A DNA stretch of 64,000 nucleotides, from NCBI GenBank assembly GCA_905182995.1, contig CAJJDP010000100.1:203403-267402 (forward strand), in the 5' to 3' direction. The number at the start of each line of letters is the position of its first letter. Within the stretch, counting starts at the first letter, position 1. This document shows positions 39,601 to 52,600 of the stretch, piece by piece. This stretch comes from Paramecium octaurelia (taxonomy: Eukaryota; Ciliophora; Oligohymenophorea; Peniculida; Parameciidae). Made by a program: the position numbers and the translations under genes. The notes beneath the pieces are model-generated. The model saw only the letters and a list, made by a program, of their open reading frames with translations. It ran no database searches and had not been told where the DNA came from.

Positions 39601-40793
39601 TTTTAAAACAAATTGTAAAATTGGGTAATGACAGATCAATGCGGAGAAAGATCAAAATTATGGTTTGGTGTCAGATTAAATTTGATGAGTAATCTAATTC
39701 TTATTTGCGTTTCAAGTTTTGTCATTCTTACCGTAATACTTGATTTTACTGATGATTACTCAGTCTAAGCCTTGGCAATCACTTATTCAATGGTAGTGCT
39801 AGATAGTTTCTATGATTTATTCTCTTTATATTTAAGAATGGAATCAGGAATAGTTTCTGTGGAGAGAGTTAAATAATATTTTAGCAATGAAACTGAAAAT
39901 ATTGACAAAGTTCAAATACTCCCCAAGGTTGATTCTGAAATCTGGAAGGATGTTAAAGAATTTACTGATTACAGAATAGAAAATGCTGTTACATTTAAGA
40001 ACATCTTTCTGACTTATGAGAATGTTTCCGCTGAAGCTAAATTTGCCTTAAAAAACTTCTGCTTAACAATCAAGAAAGGATAGAAAATAGCGTTCGTTGG
40101 AAGAACAGGATCTGGAAAAACTTCAATCTTAAATATCTTATTTGGACTCTACCATCATTAATATGGATAGATCTTTATAAATGGAATGGATGTAATCATT
40201 TCTATTTATCTATTAGTCTTCAAAATTGACTCTAAGAGAATTGAGATCTTAATTATCTGTAGTACCTCAATTTGGATTTCTCTATAATGCAAGTGTGAAA
40301 GATAATTTAGATCCTTAAAATAAAACTACCAAAGAAGCCATCGAGAAATTGTTTATTGACACTGGATTTTAATTAAGAGGCATTAATAATACAAACAACA
40401 ATTCTTGCAACGCAGATTTTGTTATATCTTAAAATGGATCTAATCTATCAAATGGAGAGAAATAGGTACTTAACTTTTTAAGAATTGTTCTTATGAACAA
40501 AGAGATTATTTGTTTAGACGAGGCCACTTCAAACATGGATCCTAAAACAGATTAAGTATCATATTATTATAAATAATTTCTAGTTGTTACACGATTTGCT
40601 CTTTAAGTTTGCTGAAAATAGAACTTTATTAGTGATCACTCATAGATTAGAAAATATCAAAATCTATGACAAAATCGTTGTTATGGAGTAAGGAGAAATA
40701 GTAGAATAAGGGGAGTATCAAGAACTGATCAAAATTGAAGGTGGATTTTTCAATAAATTGATGAGCCATCACTAAAAACAATCACAGGATTGA
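36649..40793 (+). CDS. ABCC/MRP-type ABC transporter
   Basis: 1,330 aa, ATG 36649, TGA 40791-40793, introns 36822-36846, 37072-37096, 37248-37271, 39197-39221, 40192-40216, 40556-40583. Two TMD-NBD halves. NBD1: Walker A GKIGSGKSALFNA, signature LSGGQKQRITLARAL, Walker B IYLFDDIFSSLD with Asp in place of the catalytic Glu, typical of ABCC. NBD2: Walker A GRTGSGKTSILN, weak signature LSNGEKQVLN, Walker B IICLDEATSNMD with the Glu, then VITHRLENI. Between them an acidic linker (EEEIEEALPELI) replaces part of the R-like region. TMD2 has KFYDKTNAGRIINRIQDD. It exports organic anions or conjugates by family; substrate unknown. It lacks the extra N-terminal TMD0. Confidence 0.9.
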
Positions 40794-40849
40794 TATTTTA
40801 TAATTTAAATTAATTTGCTGCATAATCATTTTTCTATTAATTGATTTCC

Positions 40850-43800
40850 ATGCAAGATAACGACTCTTCTATTTTAAAATCAATTACGTACTTCATTGAT
40901 CATTCGAACTCGCAAATAAATACTTCGAATTAATGCGAAACTCCTGTAGCCGATGGAACCCTTTTTCAATTGAACGAGGCAATACTCTATAATATAGCTG
41001 TAAATGATTATTCTAAATTAGGATATTCCCAACCCATCATAAAACAATATTATCAGTATCTTAAAATGCTATAACTTGAATAAAAACATGTAGATAGGTT
41101 TAGGAGACAACAATATTTTATTACTTAACTCTTTTTCAGATATTATTAAGCACAAGGATTAAAATATCCATGATTTTCTAAACACCCATCAAAATAATAC
41201 AGGTAACAATATTTTTAAATAAATAGATTAACAAAATACTCCATCTCATATCTTAAACTTGGTAGAAAAGGCAAAATAAGCTTGCTTCTCTCAAAATAAC
41301 AATTTAAAAACATCATCTATAATAATTTAAGGAAATAGTGGATCAGGTAAAACTGAAGCTTTTAATATGATCCTAAACTATATAACTGTGAAATCCAATA
41401 GTGAATTATAAACAAATAATTCTCCAAGCATTGAAAAAAATATTGTATCTACAAAAATCATACTTAATTCTTTTGGAAATGCCAAGACAATAAATAATCC
41501 TAACTCATCCAGATATGGTTTAAATTTATAAATTCACTTTGACAATTAAAAGAAAATCATCGGTGCAAAAATTATTACAATACTGTTTGAAGAAAATCGA
41601 ATCATATAAACAAGAAAAATGAAAAGAAATTTTCATATATTCTATCAATTATATATTGCTTATTAGAGAATATAAGACTTAAGTATATTTATAATATATT
41701 TCTAGAACATTTTGTTTAATAGAAATAGGGGTAATTTAAAGGTATAGACGAGGAGATTGGAAAATTAGAACTTAACTCTTACTTTGCCATTTTAGGTTCT
41801 CAGCATGATAATGAATCAGATTAGCGATTTAAAGTGGACGACTTTGAAAATTTTAAGACACTCCTGTTAGCTTTTATGGATCTTAATTTCAGTTTATAAG
41901 ATATTATAAATATAATTTAATGTCTTGCTGGGCTTATTCATTTATATGAACATAATTTTACTAAGGCTTAATAATTGTTGAAAATTGAAAATCTTGAGAC
42001 CGCTATTAATTCAAGAATTTCAAACTCCAATCAATAAAGCAAAAAGGTTTAAATGGAGTATATCATCAATAGTATAATTATGGATTTCTATAATAAACTA
42101 TTTTAATGGATTCAAAATAAAATAAATTTAACTCTTTCTTCAGGATTGGATGAAAATTAATAATATATATTAAATATTTTTGATAGTTTTGGACTAGATA
42201 TTGTAGAAAATGCAGAAGGAGTTTAAAAAAATAAACTGGAATAGTTAATGTAAAATTATGTCTATGAAAAATTGTTAAACACATTTTATAAGCAGATAAT
42301 AGAAAATGCATAAAGTAAATGTTATATATTAAATCTACAGATTTATTTCAATCAGAAAAATTGTCTCCATAACTTGATAAAATTAAAACAAATGATCAAA
42401 CAATAGCATTATTCGAAAATGTCATATTCGATTGCTTAAGGAATTTCAATTAGCAATAGGACAAAACATTAAAGGACATGATTAAATAATAAGTTTAAAA
42501 TTTTGGAGTTGAAAATGTTTTCGTAGCTGAGCCAATAATAGGGAAAAACTTAAGAGAAAGTCAGAGATCTCAATATTAGATGTAAAGCAAAATTGGAATC
42601 AAACATACAGGAGATGAACTACATTACTATATTGATGCTTTTATCGAGAATAATACTTTTCCAGTTAGGGAAAATATACAAAATATTAATGTGTTAAGCT
42701 AAAACTAAATAATTAAATCATTTACGCTTTAACCTTAAAATCAATCTAGAGTACATCAAGCTTAAAAAGCCATCAATGATTTGATTAAATCATTTGGAGT
42801 ATCGTAAACATTTTTTGTCAAATGTTTCTCAACAAATTATGGGTAAGCGAATTCTTAAGATAGCAAAGTCATAGAAACTGAATTAAGGTAAAGTGGAATA
42901 GAGTAGGCTGCTTTGCTATTATATTAGTCCTATTTTTTAAGGATACCTAAATAAGAATTTGTTGCTAAATATTTGGATAAATTTCAAACTATTAAAACAG
43001 AAGAGAAGTTAATACATTATATCAATTTTTGTAACATTGATAAAGAGCTATATTACTTTGGATCAAATAATGTTTTAATAAAAGAACATTTAAATAAAAG
43101 TCTTGATGATGTTTATTAAAAACATCTAGAATCCTTACATTTGGATTAAGAGTATATTTCATATTCTTCGAAAGTAAAGGAAGTCATTTAAAATTTTGAG
43201 AGCAGACGTCAGAATATAACGAACGAAATATAAAAAAGGGATGCATAAATAATTATATTAGAAAAGAAAGTAGCAGAGTTAGAAAAATATAATTTAGAAT
43301 TATAGGAAATACAGATATCTATTTTTAAAAATAATGCTTAGTTAAAGAATTAGGTGCAAAAGTATTTGGAATCGTAAGACAATTAAGAAAACCAGAAGTA
43401 AAATGAAGAAAGTATTGGTTAATTTAGATAAATTTAATGATGAAACTATGTTATAGTCATTATAAATATGTAGAATGTTCTTTTTAATATATATATTTTT
43501 AATGATAATAACAATGGATGGTATTCGAATTTTGGAAGCTATTTGAGAATTTAGAATAACTGGAATTGGCAATTTATTATAAAAAAATTCATTAAATAAA
43601 TATCCTAAGAAACCATGCGTTGTGGATTTATTACCAATATCAAATTAGATTTAATGATTAATTATATTGCTATGCAATCATTTTACAAGTTAGCATTCCA
43701 GACACTTTCAAATCTCCATTCTTTGGGATTAGTTAGTGATGAGGAGAAGTCATACTTGAAAGAAGTGATACTTAATTTGTCTAATCCTTAACTTGATACT

Positions 43801-43932
43801 TCTTAGGATTAGATGTCAATGTTAGTGCTTTAAAAAATTTAGGCTTTTAGAAACTAAGCCTAGAGAACTTAGCAAACAAAGAAATTCTTGTGTTTGATCG
43901 AGGAAGAAACCGATGAAGATGAGAATTTTTGA
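40850..43932 (+). CDS. divergent myosin heavy chain
   Basis: About 1,000 aa, ATG 40850, TGA 43930-43932. Firm introns: 41000-41021 (22 nt), a 23-nt intron near 41682-41704 and a 26-nt intron near 42317-42342. The motor runs in order: GTLFQLNEAILYNIADI, P-loop GNSGSGKTEAFNM (family GESGAGKTE), switch-I zone NPNSSRYGLNLQIHF, RNFHIFYQLY, relay ILNIFDSFGLDIVE (family ILDIFGFE), KLEQLMQNYVYEKLLNTFY, FVKCFSTNYGQ and a converter-like YFLRIPKQEFVAKY. A coiled-coil tail follows (EKKVAELEKYNLELQEIQ). Motor length is short and key motifs are altered, so ATPase speed or class cannot be guessed. The last 500 bp switch frames and I could not settle the 3' splices. Confidence 0.75.
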
Positions 43933-44478
43933 GTATATTTTACTACTTTCTTTTTTTACATTAAAAACATCAATCATTATATTCATTCGACAGTAACACT
44001 ATACAAAATTAGAAATAATAATCCCACGAGTGATAAACAATCTATATTATTTACACTAGATGTATATGACTTTAATTGAAAACATTCGAAGTTGAATTCT
44101 AATCAGAACAGTTTCTATAACTTCCTAATAAAATAATATAATATTTGATTGAGCTTCAAAAGAGTGTATTGACTATGGAGAATACTCCTTTGATACTAAA
44201 ATATTAATTTATGGATATTTGAATGTGTTGTGTTAGATTTTACAACAAAACAGTTTTAATATTAAAAAATAATCTTTAGAGTGCATGGACCATTAGAATT
44301 AGCAATTTTATTGGAATGGCGAAATATGAGAAAGAACAAGTACGAACTTGAGGTAATTTAAATTGTGATTAAACAAATTATAATTCTTATATCTTTATAA
44401 AAATGGAAAAAAATTTGAATCACTCTTTTATAAGTTTAGGAATAATAAAAAGTAGGAATAGATTAATATTTATTATTA
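43933..44478. other. intergenic
   Basis: About 550 bp between the myosin stop and the kinase start, AT-rich, no supported frame. It should hold the kinase promoter. Confidence 0.5.
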
Positions 44479-45862
44479 ATGTAAAGTGAGAGAATTAAAT
44501 AAAAAAAGAAGGTGAAGCATTATGAATTTCTTTATGACGCAAAAATTGGTTCAGGTGCTTATGCCAATGTTTACATGGCCAGAGACACTACTAATGATCA
44601 GAGTAATATTTACAATTAATTTACTAGCTGTGGCTATTAAAATTATAAGTAACAATCTTATTAAAAGCGATTACACTTCTTAATAAATAAACTAAGAGGT
44701 GGAGATAATGAAATCACTCAATCATTAGAATATAGTGAAATTATTGGATGTATTTCATAGCACAAACAATATTTATATAGTGACAGAGTATTGTAATGGA
44801 GGGGACTTGAAGGCCTATTTGATACCCCGTCAACTATCGGAAGACAGAGCCATGGAAATATTTAAACAAATTTTAAATGGATTATAAGAATTGCTTAGAA
44901 ATGGTATAGTGCATAGGGACTTGAAACCAGCCAACATTCTCTTATAGGATGGGGTATTCAAGATAACTGACTTCGGATTTGCAAAGAGAGTCTAAGTGGA
45001 TTCAACGATGTCATCTTTGGTTGGAACACCACTTTATATGGCCCCTTAGATTTTAAGAAGATTGCCTTACACAAGCAAATCTGACATATGGTCACTGGGC
45101 CTTATATTATATGAAATGATATATAGGACGACTCCATGGCATTCTTCGAATGTTGTTGAATTGCTAAATCGTTTAGACAATGAAACTCTGAAGTTTCCTC
45201 TCTTGCCAAAGATTGATATAAGAACGAAGCAAATTTTGATTGGTTGTTTGGGAAAAGAAGAGAAGGACAGATGGGGTTGGGATTAGCTATTTCAGACAAT
45301 ATTGGGATGTTAACAGTAGAAGATAGATTTAAAGGGTTTGCCGACAGGTGTAAAGAAAACACAAATGCAGAAGCAATACTCATAGTAAAATTTGGCAGAG
45401 CATTGCAAGACTACTAGCACTTAAGCATCTCCTATTAGGTCAATAAGCACAAATAGATTGAAAACTGGAACAAATGAAAGCAATGTTATGACTGAGCTAA
45501 TCAAAAAGAAATAGTTTTTGTATAAGATATTTGATTTAATGGAGAGACAACTGGAGAAATTGGAGAGTTTGAAATTAGATTAATGCAAATAATATTTGTA
45601 AGGGTAGAGATCGAGATTGGTATGTGCTAATATTGAATAAATTTATAATAAGGATGATGAAAGAGAATTAATTTAATAGTAAAAGATATTATAATAATAT
45701 TCAACAAATTTTGGTGTATAAATTATGATTTTACTATTTAAAACTTATCGTAAGATTATGATTAGCAATTATCAGAGTGGATCACTAGTTTTTGATAATG
45801 CCGATAAACAAGCGATTGAAAATTGTTCAGTGTTAATATAAAATTAATTCAATGTCAAGTGA
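44479..45862 (+). CDS. Ser/Thr protein kinase, ATG1/ULK-like
   Basis: 452 aa, ATG 44479, intron 44603-44627 (25 nt), TGA 45860-45862. Complete kinase domain at the N-terminus: GSGAYANVYMARD (Gly loop), VAIKII (Lys), QEVEIMKSLNHQN (Glu), HRDLKPANILL (catalytic loop), DFGFAKR, GTPLYMAPQ (Gln in place of the usual Glu of APE), SDIWSLGLILYEM. Motif style (LNHQNIVKLLDVF, TPWHSSN) is closest to the ULK/ATG1 and NEK-adjacent kinases. The C-terminal 190 residues hold a K/Q-rich linker and helix (YKIFDLMERQLEKLE). It phosphorylates Ser/Thr; a role in autophagy or cilia is inference only. Confidence 0.88.
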
Positions 45863-46971
45863 TTATAATTTATTATATAATTAAACTCAATCTAGATCCT
45901 AATAAGTCTTTTAACATGATATGCTTGCACATCATTATAATGAAATGGATTATGATAGTTGAAATTGAAGTTATTGTTAATTAACCATTCTTTCTTATCA
46001 TCATGACTACAGCATTACTATCATCAAAATTTAATATTAATTCACTCTATGGAAATTATACTTATGAACTAAGATTCTTCTTGAATTAGGGACTATTTAA
46101 TATGTATTTGAAGGTTATCCATTCTTAAGAGGAAGAATTTATACAAATTACATACTTTTGAAGGGTAATTTAGAAAAAAAGGTCATGAGATATTTTTGTA
46201 GACTATTTATCAAGGTTAGGATATGTAAAAAGTGAATTATTGCTTTGATAATTGTCTTTAATATTAATTGATTATGTGAGTAAAATAAGTAGAGAAGTAT
46301 ATAGATATTTTATATGTAGTATTTGCCATATAGGTTAGACTTCAATATTATCAATTAAGGCGATTTATTGATATCTGTGTAATACAATGATAGTAAAGGT
46401 TTGGATAATTCGGTATTTAAATTTAGTAGATGTATAAATGTATCATGATTAAGAAGGGATGATGTATACTTTTATTCAAGTTAAATGATAATCCTGTAAT
46501 CAGAAAAGTTGTTGATAATTTAGGTAAAAATCAAGTACTTACCTGCATATTTTTGAAGCTATTATAACAAGTTATGTATTACTGAGAGTGAAATGATTAA
46601 ATAGAATTATATAAGAGAGCTAATGTTCAAAAGAGTCTTACTTCTGAAATTTATTAATTAAAAATACAGTAATAAAAGATTAAATACTAATTAATCCTGA
46701 AGTGCAGGAGACATAAAAAATACTAAAGCTGAAAACAGAATTTGATGTGGTAACTGTCTAATTTGTATTGAGCTTTAAAAATGTAAAATTAGACGTATTT
46801 TTTGAAAATATTCAATTGAAAAATATTAATTCATAATTTTTTGATAAAATGCAAATTGAAAATGAGTGATCATGATCTAGAACTAAAAATTATGGTATAA
46901 TTTTACATTTTTGTGTTATGTATAATATAATTTACTTGAATAGAGATTCGTTTTTTGTTTTAATTATATAA
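45863..46971 (+). pseudogene. unresolved coding-like stretch, possible decayed gene
   Basis: 1.1 kb between the kinase and the trichocyst gene. Several short + frames look protein-like but do not join: MSSDYNLLYNQTQSRS (from 45852, overlapping the kinase end), MKWIMIVEIEVIVNQPFF (near 45950) and a C2-like run GDLLISVQYNDSKGLDNS near 46360, followed by KLNDNPVIRKVVDNLG. No intron series links them into one frame. It may be a decayed gene of C2-domain type or a gene with introns I missed. A noncoding spacer is also possible. Confidence 0.3.
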
Positions 46972-48115
46972 ATGAAATCAACATTAGTTGTTTTACTTAT
47001 AGCTGTTGCCTCTGCATCAACAGTTGCAGACATCACATAGAGATTATCAAATTATGCAGATCATCCGTTTGGATCTTCAATGATCAATTTAGTGAGTGTC
47101 AACATGAAGACAGGGGGATCTCTCAATGAACTCAAACAACTGTTATAGTAAATTAAGGATGAATTAATTGCACTCACCTAATTGTAAGACCAAGAGAATG
47201 CAACATTTACCAGGAGATCATAAGTTGATTTAGCCAAACTTCAAGCCACTTTAGAATAAGCACAATCAGATCTTGATAATTAGAGACAAGAATAAGCAAG
47301 TCTCACTAATGAATTAACTACACTCTAAACTAGAGTTAAAGAAGATTAAGCTGCACTAGACAGAAATGGCAGAGGCTCCAATGATGCTTAAGCAAGATTA
47401 GACTCAGAAAATGCAGATTTCGGTACAAAATTCTAAGATTACAGTGATGCCATATTAGCATGCAAAGAAGCTTAGAGATTGTTACTCAATTTAAGAGGAG
47501 AAGGAGCTTCCCTTATTTAATTGACGTAATTATTATGATTATCAACTTAGACAAGACACTAAATCTAATTTAATTTAAACCAAAGAGAACTTCTAGAAAA
47601 TCAAGGAGATTCTTGAGGCTCACACCAAGAAGAGTTCTCTCACCTTGTTTTAACCCATCATTGAAGGATTAGCAGAAATGACTACCAAGGTTAATCCTGA
47701 AACTTTGAACAATGTTCTTAGTCTTGTTGCTAGATTGATTACTGCATTACAGGAAGGCTAAGATCAATTGGAATCCAATCACAAGACTCAAGTCGATAAT
47801 CTTAGTAGATTGGGGGATGATTTGAGAAATGAAAAGCAAACCTTATAAGTGTCTTTAGCAACTGCTAATAATAGATTGAAGGAGATCTAATCAAGATTAA
47901 ATGAATTGGATGGATTGATTAATATTTCAAATGCCATAGTGGAAGTGACTTAATTAAATATTCAAGACGCCACCAGAATCAATGAATTAGAAGATCAAGA
48001 ATATAGCAATTAAAAAGTTAGCAGGTATCATATTATATAATAAATAATTAGATAAACTGAAATTGACATCGTTGATAGATTAATAGAATACATTAACCAA
48101 AAACTATCGGAATGA
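46972..48115 (+). CDS. trichocyst matrix protein (TMP) precursor
   Basis: 363 aa, ATG 46972, introns 47526-47550 (25 nt) and 48025-48051 (27 nt), TGA 48113-48115. Signal peptide MKSTLVVLLIAVASAS, then the TMP hallmark HPFGSSMINLV and two large heptad-repeat blocks (LNELKQLLQQIKDELIALTQ; LATANNRLKEIQSRLNELDG) separated by a Gly/Asn patch (DRNGRGSND). Length and layout match the Paramecium/Tetrahymena TMP/GRL family, proproteins that are cleaved and crystallise in trichocysts and expand on discharge. Ordered secretion is through dense-core granules. The exact TMP group is not assigned. Confidence 0.92.
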
Positions 48116-48607
48116 TTTATACATATAATATCCATTATATATTAATTTAATAGATAATAAAATGAACATTTGATTAATATCAACTTAAGAGTACTACCAT
48201 CCATAAATAGTAAGAAGGACTCGAAGGTTAGTTCTCAAAGGATAATGGTTCTATCTATTATACACTATATTGATTCAAGAATCTATCATTTATCACTTGA
48301 AATTCTTTAATTTAAAAAGTATCAATGTTTAAACAATCTTTAAATTAAACATTAATATTATTCAAAACTATCAATATGGATCATCTTAATGACAAGCAGA
48401 GGTGTATTTATGATAGAAGATATTGTAATTGTGTTCCAAATCATTGTTAATTTTCAATTTTTACAAAATTTTTAAATAAATTTTCAAATCACTCGATAAT
48501 TTTGATTTTCTCTATCTTCAATAATGCGTATGATAATTTATGCTTAATGTTATTTTCTGATTTATCCTGCAGCACCTTAAGAATTATTTAATATAAATAA
48601 ATTAGAT
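48116..48607. other. intergenic
   Basis: About 490 bp between the TMP stop and the carrier start. AT-rich, no supported frame or RNA; expected to hold both a 3' end and a promoter. Confidence 0.5.
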
Positions 48608-49630
48608 ATGCCAACATGGTTTGAATTAGTGTCTCCCTTTTTAATCGGAGGTATCTCAGGATGTACAGCCACAACCTTCGTCCAACCAATGGATACTGTG
48701 AAAGTGCGTATTCAAGTCCGAAGCGAACTCAAGGGACAAGGACAAAGCATCAATGTCAGCACTCTTGATATTATCAAAGACATCATCAAAACAGAAGGAC
48801 CCTTCGGATTTTACAAAGGGTTAGAAATAATATATATAATTAGAATTGGAGCCGCTCTTCTGAGATAAGTGACTTATGCTACCACTCGTTTGGGATTATA
48901 TAGAGCCATAGATGATCATTATAAAAGAACACATGGTAGAAGCATGATCTTCTGGGAAAGATGTTTAGCATCTTCATTTTCTGGCTTTGTTGGGTCCATA
49001 GTTGGAAATCCAGCAGATTTGTGTTTGGTTAGATTTCAGGCTGACACTCTCTTACCAGAAGCATAAAGAAGAAATTATAAAAATGTATTTGACGCTCTCT
49101 ACAGAATTGTTAGCGAGGAGGGACTCCTAACTCTCTGGAGAGGATCCTTGCCCACAGTCATCCGAGCCATCGCCATGAACTTAAGTAATCCAACAATTGA
49201 TTTTATTTTAGGCATGTTAACAACCTACGATCAGATCAAAGACATAATCGTATCACTTCATGGAAAAGGAAAGGAAGACTACTCAGATAAACTCTTGTAA
49301 ATTCCTCCCCATATTCCCATAGGTCCTCTGCTGCAGCTGGTATCGGATGTGCCATTGCTTCATTGCCTCCCGACAATCTCAAAACCAAACTCTAAAGAAT
49401 GAAAAAAGATCCAAATACAGGGCAATTCCCTTACAAAAACATTGGAGATTGCTTCTTCAAAGTATTTATGTCCCATTTACAACTTCTAGACCATTTAAAG
49501 AGAAGGTGTGACAGGATTGTGGGTTGGATTGCCAGTTTTCTACACCAGAGTGGGACCACATGCTATGATAACACTTTTGGTCCAAGATACATTAACTTAA
49601 ATGTGGAATCCTCCAAAGAAAAAAAATTGA
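48608..49630 (+). CDS. mitochondrial carrier, 2-oxoglutarate/malate type
   Basis: 305 aa, ATG 48608, introns 48820-48843, 49185-49211, 49297-49322, 49462-49489, TGA 49628-49630. Three carrier repeats, each with the PxD/ExxK-like loop: TFVQPMDTVKVRIQ, GNPADLCLVRFQ, LPPDNLKTKLQR. LLRQVTYATTRLGLY is characteristic of the oxoglutarate carrier, and FYKG and LWRG occupy the usual loops. By family it exchanges 2-oxoglutarate for malate across the inner mitochondrial membrane. All splices fall between conserved repeat elements, so the model is strong. Confidence 0.92.
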
Positions 49631-49692
49631 TATTCATCTAGCATATATTCAATTAGATCATTATTCTTAAATAAAATATTTATAAATAAAAA

Positions 49693-52600
49693 TCATTGAC
49701 TTTCTTTAACTATTTCCTCCTCTTCCACTATCACATCCAACTCTTTAACTTATAGTTTTTTTAATTTGTTCATAACATATAACCATGATGAGAATATCAC
49801 TATAAATACAACAACCGCCAAAGACAACATTATCAAAAGTAAATTTGCCTAATTAATAATTTATCATCTCTTACTTATCCAGCTCTATTATAAATGTTTG
49901 CTTGGAAACTAACCCATTTTCCAAAGTCATTCGAAGCATTGAAGGTAATGTTTTGTGTTTGAAATTCCTTGAAATTTACCTTAATAGCCAAATATCTTGA
50001 TAGTGTCAAAGAACTCAAGACAGGCCCATCTTACAAGATGATACCATATGAAAACTCATCGTTCCTCTTCTTAAAATGCAAAAAATCAAATAGACTTAAA
50101 AATTATTATAATATTTACATCTAATAATTTGAATTTATTTTATATCCTCCAAGAATCTTACGAAGCTTTTCTTAGCTTTTACTAAACCTATCATATACAA
50201 TCAATAGTTTTTATTTTTCATCTAAAGGATTTTGGTAAATCAAACCGAAGAATCCCTGAGTCTCTTCTGAGACTCGAATCTTTCCGTTAGCGTAGAAATA
50301 TCCATATTACATGTAAGCTCTTATGAATTTGAATTTAATAGAATTGTCTGGATATCCTATTGAAATCTCTAATTCGTAATGGTGAAAATTTTGATTAGCC
50401 ACAATGATTCTGTAATATTGTAATTCATCCTTCAGAGCTGTCTCTGCTACTATCAAAGATTACGGTACTATGTTGGAGGGCAAGTCTGTAAATCCTTACT
50501 CATATAAGAAGAATATCAAATCCAGGGTGTAAGCAAAATCTTAAGGGTAGGTATAAATGATAAATTCTATTGTAAAATTATATGAGTTACATGATGAATT
50601 TGTGAGTAAAAATAGTAGATAAGTCTCATCACTATAGGCTACATCAAAACTAACAAAAACTTGGCCTTTGTCAGCAGTGAACTCTCTAGCATTTAATCTG
50701 TTCATCACTCTCAAAGAATCGGCCTAATTTTCATCAATTGTTAGATTAAACAAGTAGACGTATTCAGTCACTACATCTAAAATAAACAATATTTCATTTA
50801 ACATTCGTATATGACTGATTTGATTAATTACTAAAGGAGAATAGAAAGGACCCATAGGGACAGGTAACGAACTTAGAAATGATGTAATATAAAATTAAGC
50901 TTAGGATTTTGTATTACAAACGGATACGACTAATTTGGTTTTGCTTTCCAAAGTATTGGCAGTTATGGAAGTGCACTTTGTTGAGTGCTCAGACACAGGC
51001 AAAGGAATATAAAACTTGACCATTCCAAAATTATCAATTGCAATTATACTCTACTCCTATTAGATTAGCACGTAATCAACAGTATGTTTAATTTAAGTTG
51101 CATTAGGGATTTATGTTAAATATTGGTTATAATTGATGTTATTGATGAGTTCTAATTCCTTTTAGCAGGAAAAACATGTGATTGCCCACTCACTTACACT
51201 TCCATCAATGTAGTCATTATATCCATCTAATTTGATGAAGTCTAAAATGGAATCATCATAAATTATGTTTTATGTTTCATTGATTAGTAGTGAAAGATTG
51301 TATTGTTTTTCTGCAGTTTTCACATTAACATTTATATCCATAAATTTTGCATAACTTTTAAATCCTTAAAACACAACTTTAATTGTTTTTGGCTGAGATG
51401 ATTTGAACTATAAAATAACCTCACTGTACAATTTTTGGGCCTCGAACACCTGCACTAAAAATACCTCATCGTCTTATTTTTATATTAAGCTAAAATCTAA
51501 ATTATTAGTTTTAATAAAGTATGTATGAAAAGATGAAATTTATGGTTCATCTACTTTGTAAACTATAATAACATCGGTGTAATTAGCATCTTTTGCTTGC
51601 AAATACAAATAATTTTGAGAAAAAGCCACTTATGAATTAGTAATATTTGTGATAGTAAAATTGAAGGTGGGCAATGCTTTTTCAGTGTAATAGAAATTTT
51701 ATTATACTAGATTGATAATGGTTATCTATTTATATTATAATGTGATGATCCGATCTCTAATCACTTAAAGTACGGTGTCAAATTATTAGTTAAATTACAC
51801 GAATGCAATTAATTGAACTTTCTGGAATCTTAACAAGCCTGGATCTATAATGATTAGACCTAAATTAGTGGAAATGTAGAGGTTGTAAATGTTGATATTA
51901 GTTTTAACATTAAATATATTGATAGTCCTACTTGTATTTATAAGTTCCTCTAATTAAAGAGAAGTAATCTCGAAAACCTTTTCGAAATTGCAAGTCATTG
52001 ATTACCTATATGTTGGCAAGAATATCTATTTAATATGAATTCATACTTGAATCTTATTATTTTCTAATTCTACTAAATACTTTTCTAAATGTAATTTAAT
52101 TGTTTGGATATTGTATTGTGATTCAATGAAACAATTGGTAAATATAAACTTATTATTATACTCAATGTAGAGGTCTGCTCTCTTTTCTTGTCTGATAACA
52201 AAACATTCAGTTGAACACTACAATCCGCTGACAATTTACAACACTGAATCTAACAGTTTGATGTTCTATTTATAAATGCAATTGATGTCCTTCTCACTCC
52301 CAGGGATTATGCAATTGAATATTTCGAGAGTTAAGTCTCTCCATTAGATTATTTAAATGTATTGATCTCCAATCACAGTCTTAAATGCACGAGTGTAGAT
52401 AATAGAAGTGATGTCCATAGTTTGAGCATATGAAATAGTAAAATGCTCCTTGAACTTGATCCTCTCAAAATCATTTTCATTTGAACTCTCTAATGATGCA
52501 TTATATAAATAATAGTCGACATTGGGACCGATCACAAGATTATTCAAATAAAAATTATTAATACTTTGATTTAAGACTATTAAGGATTATTCCAATTCTG

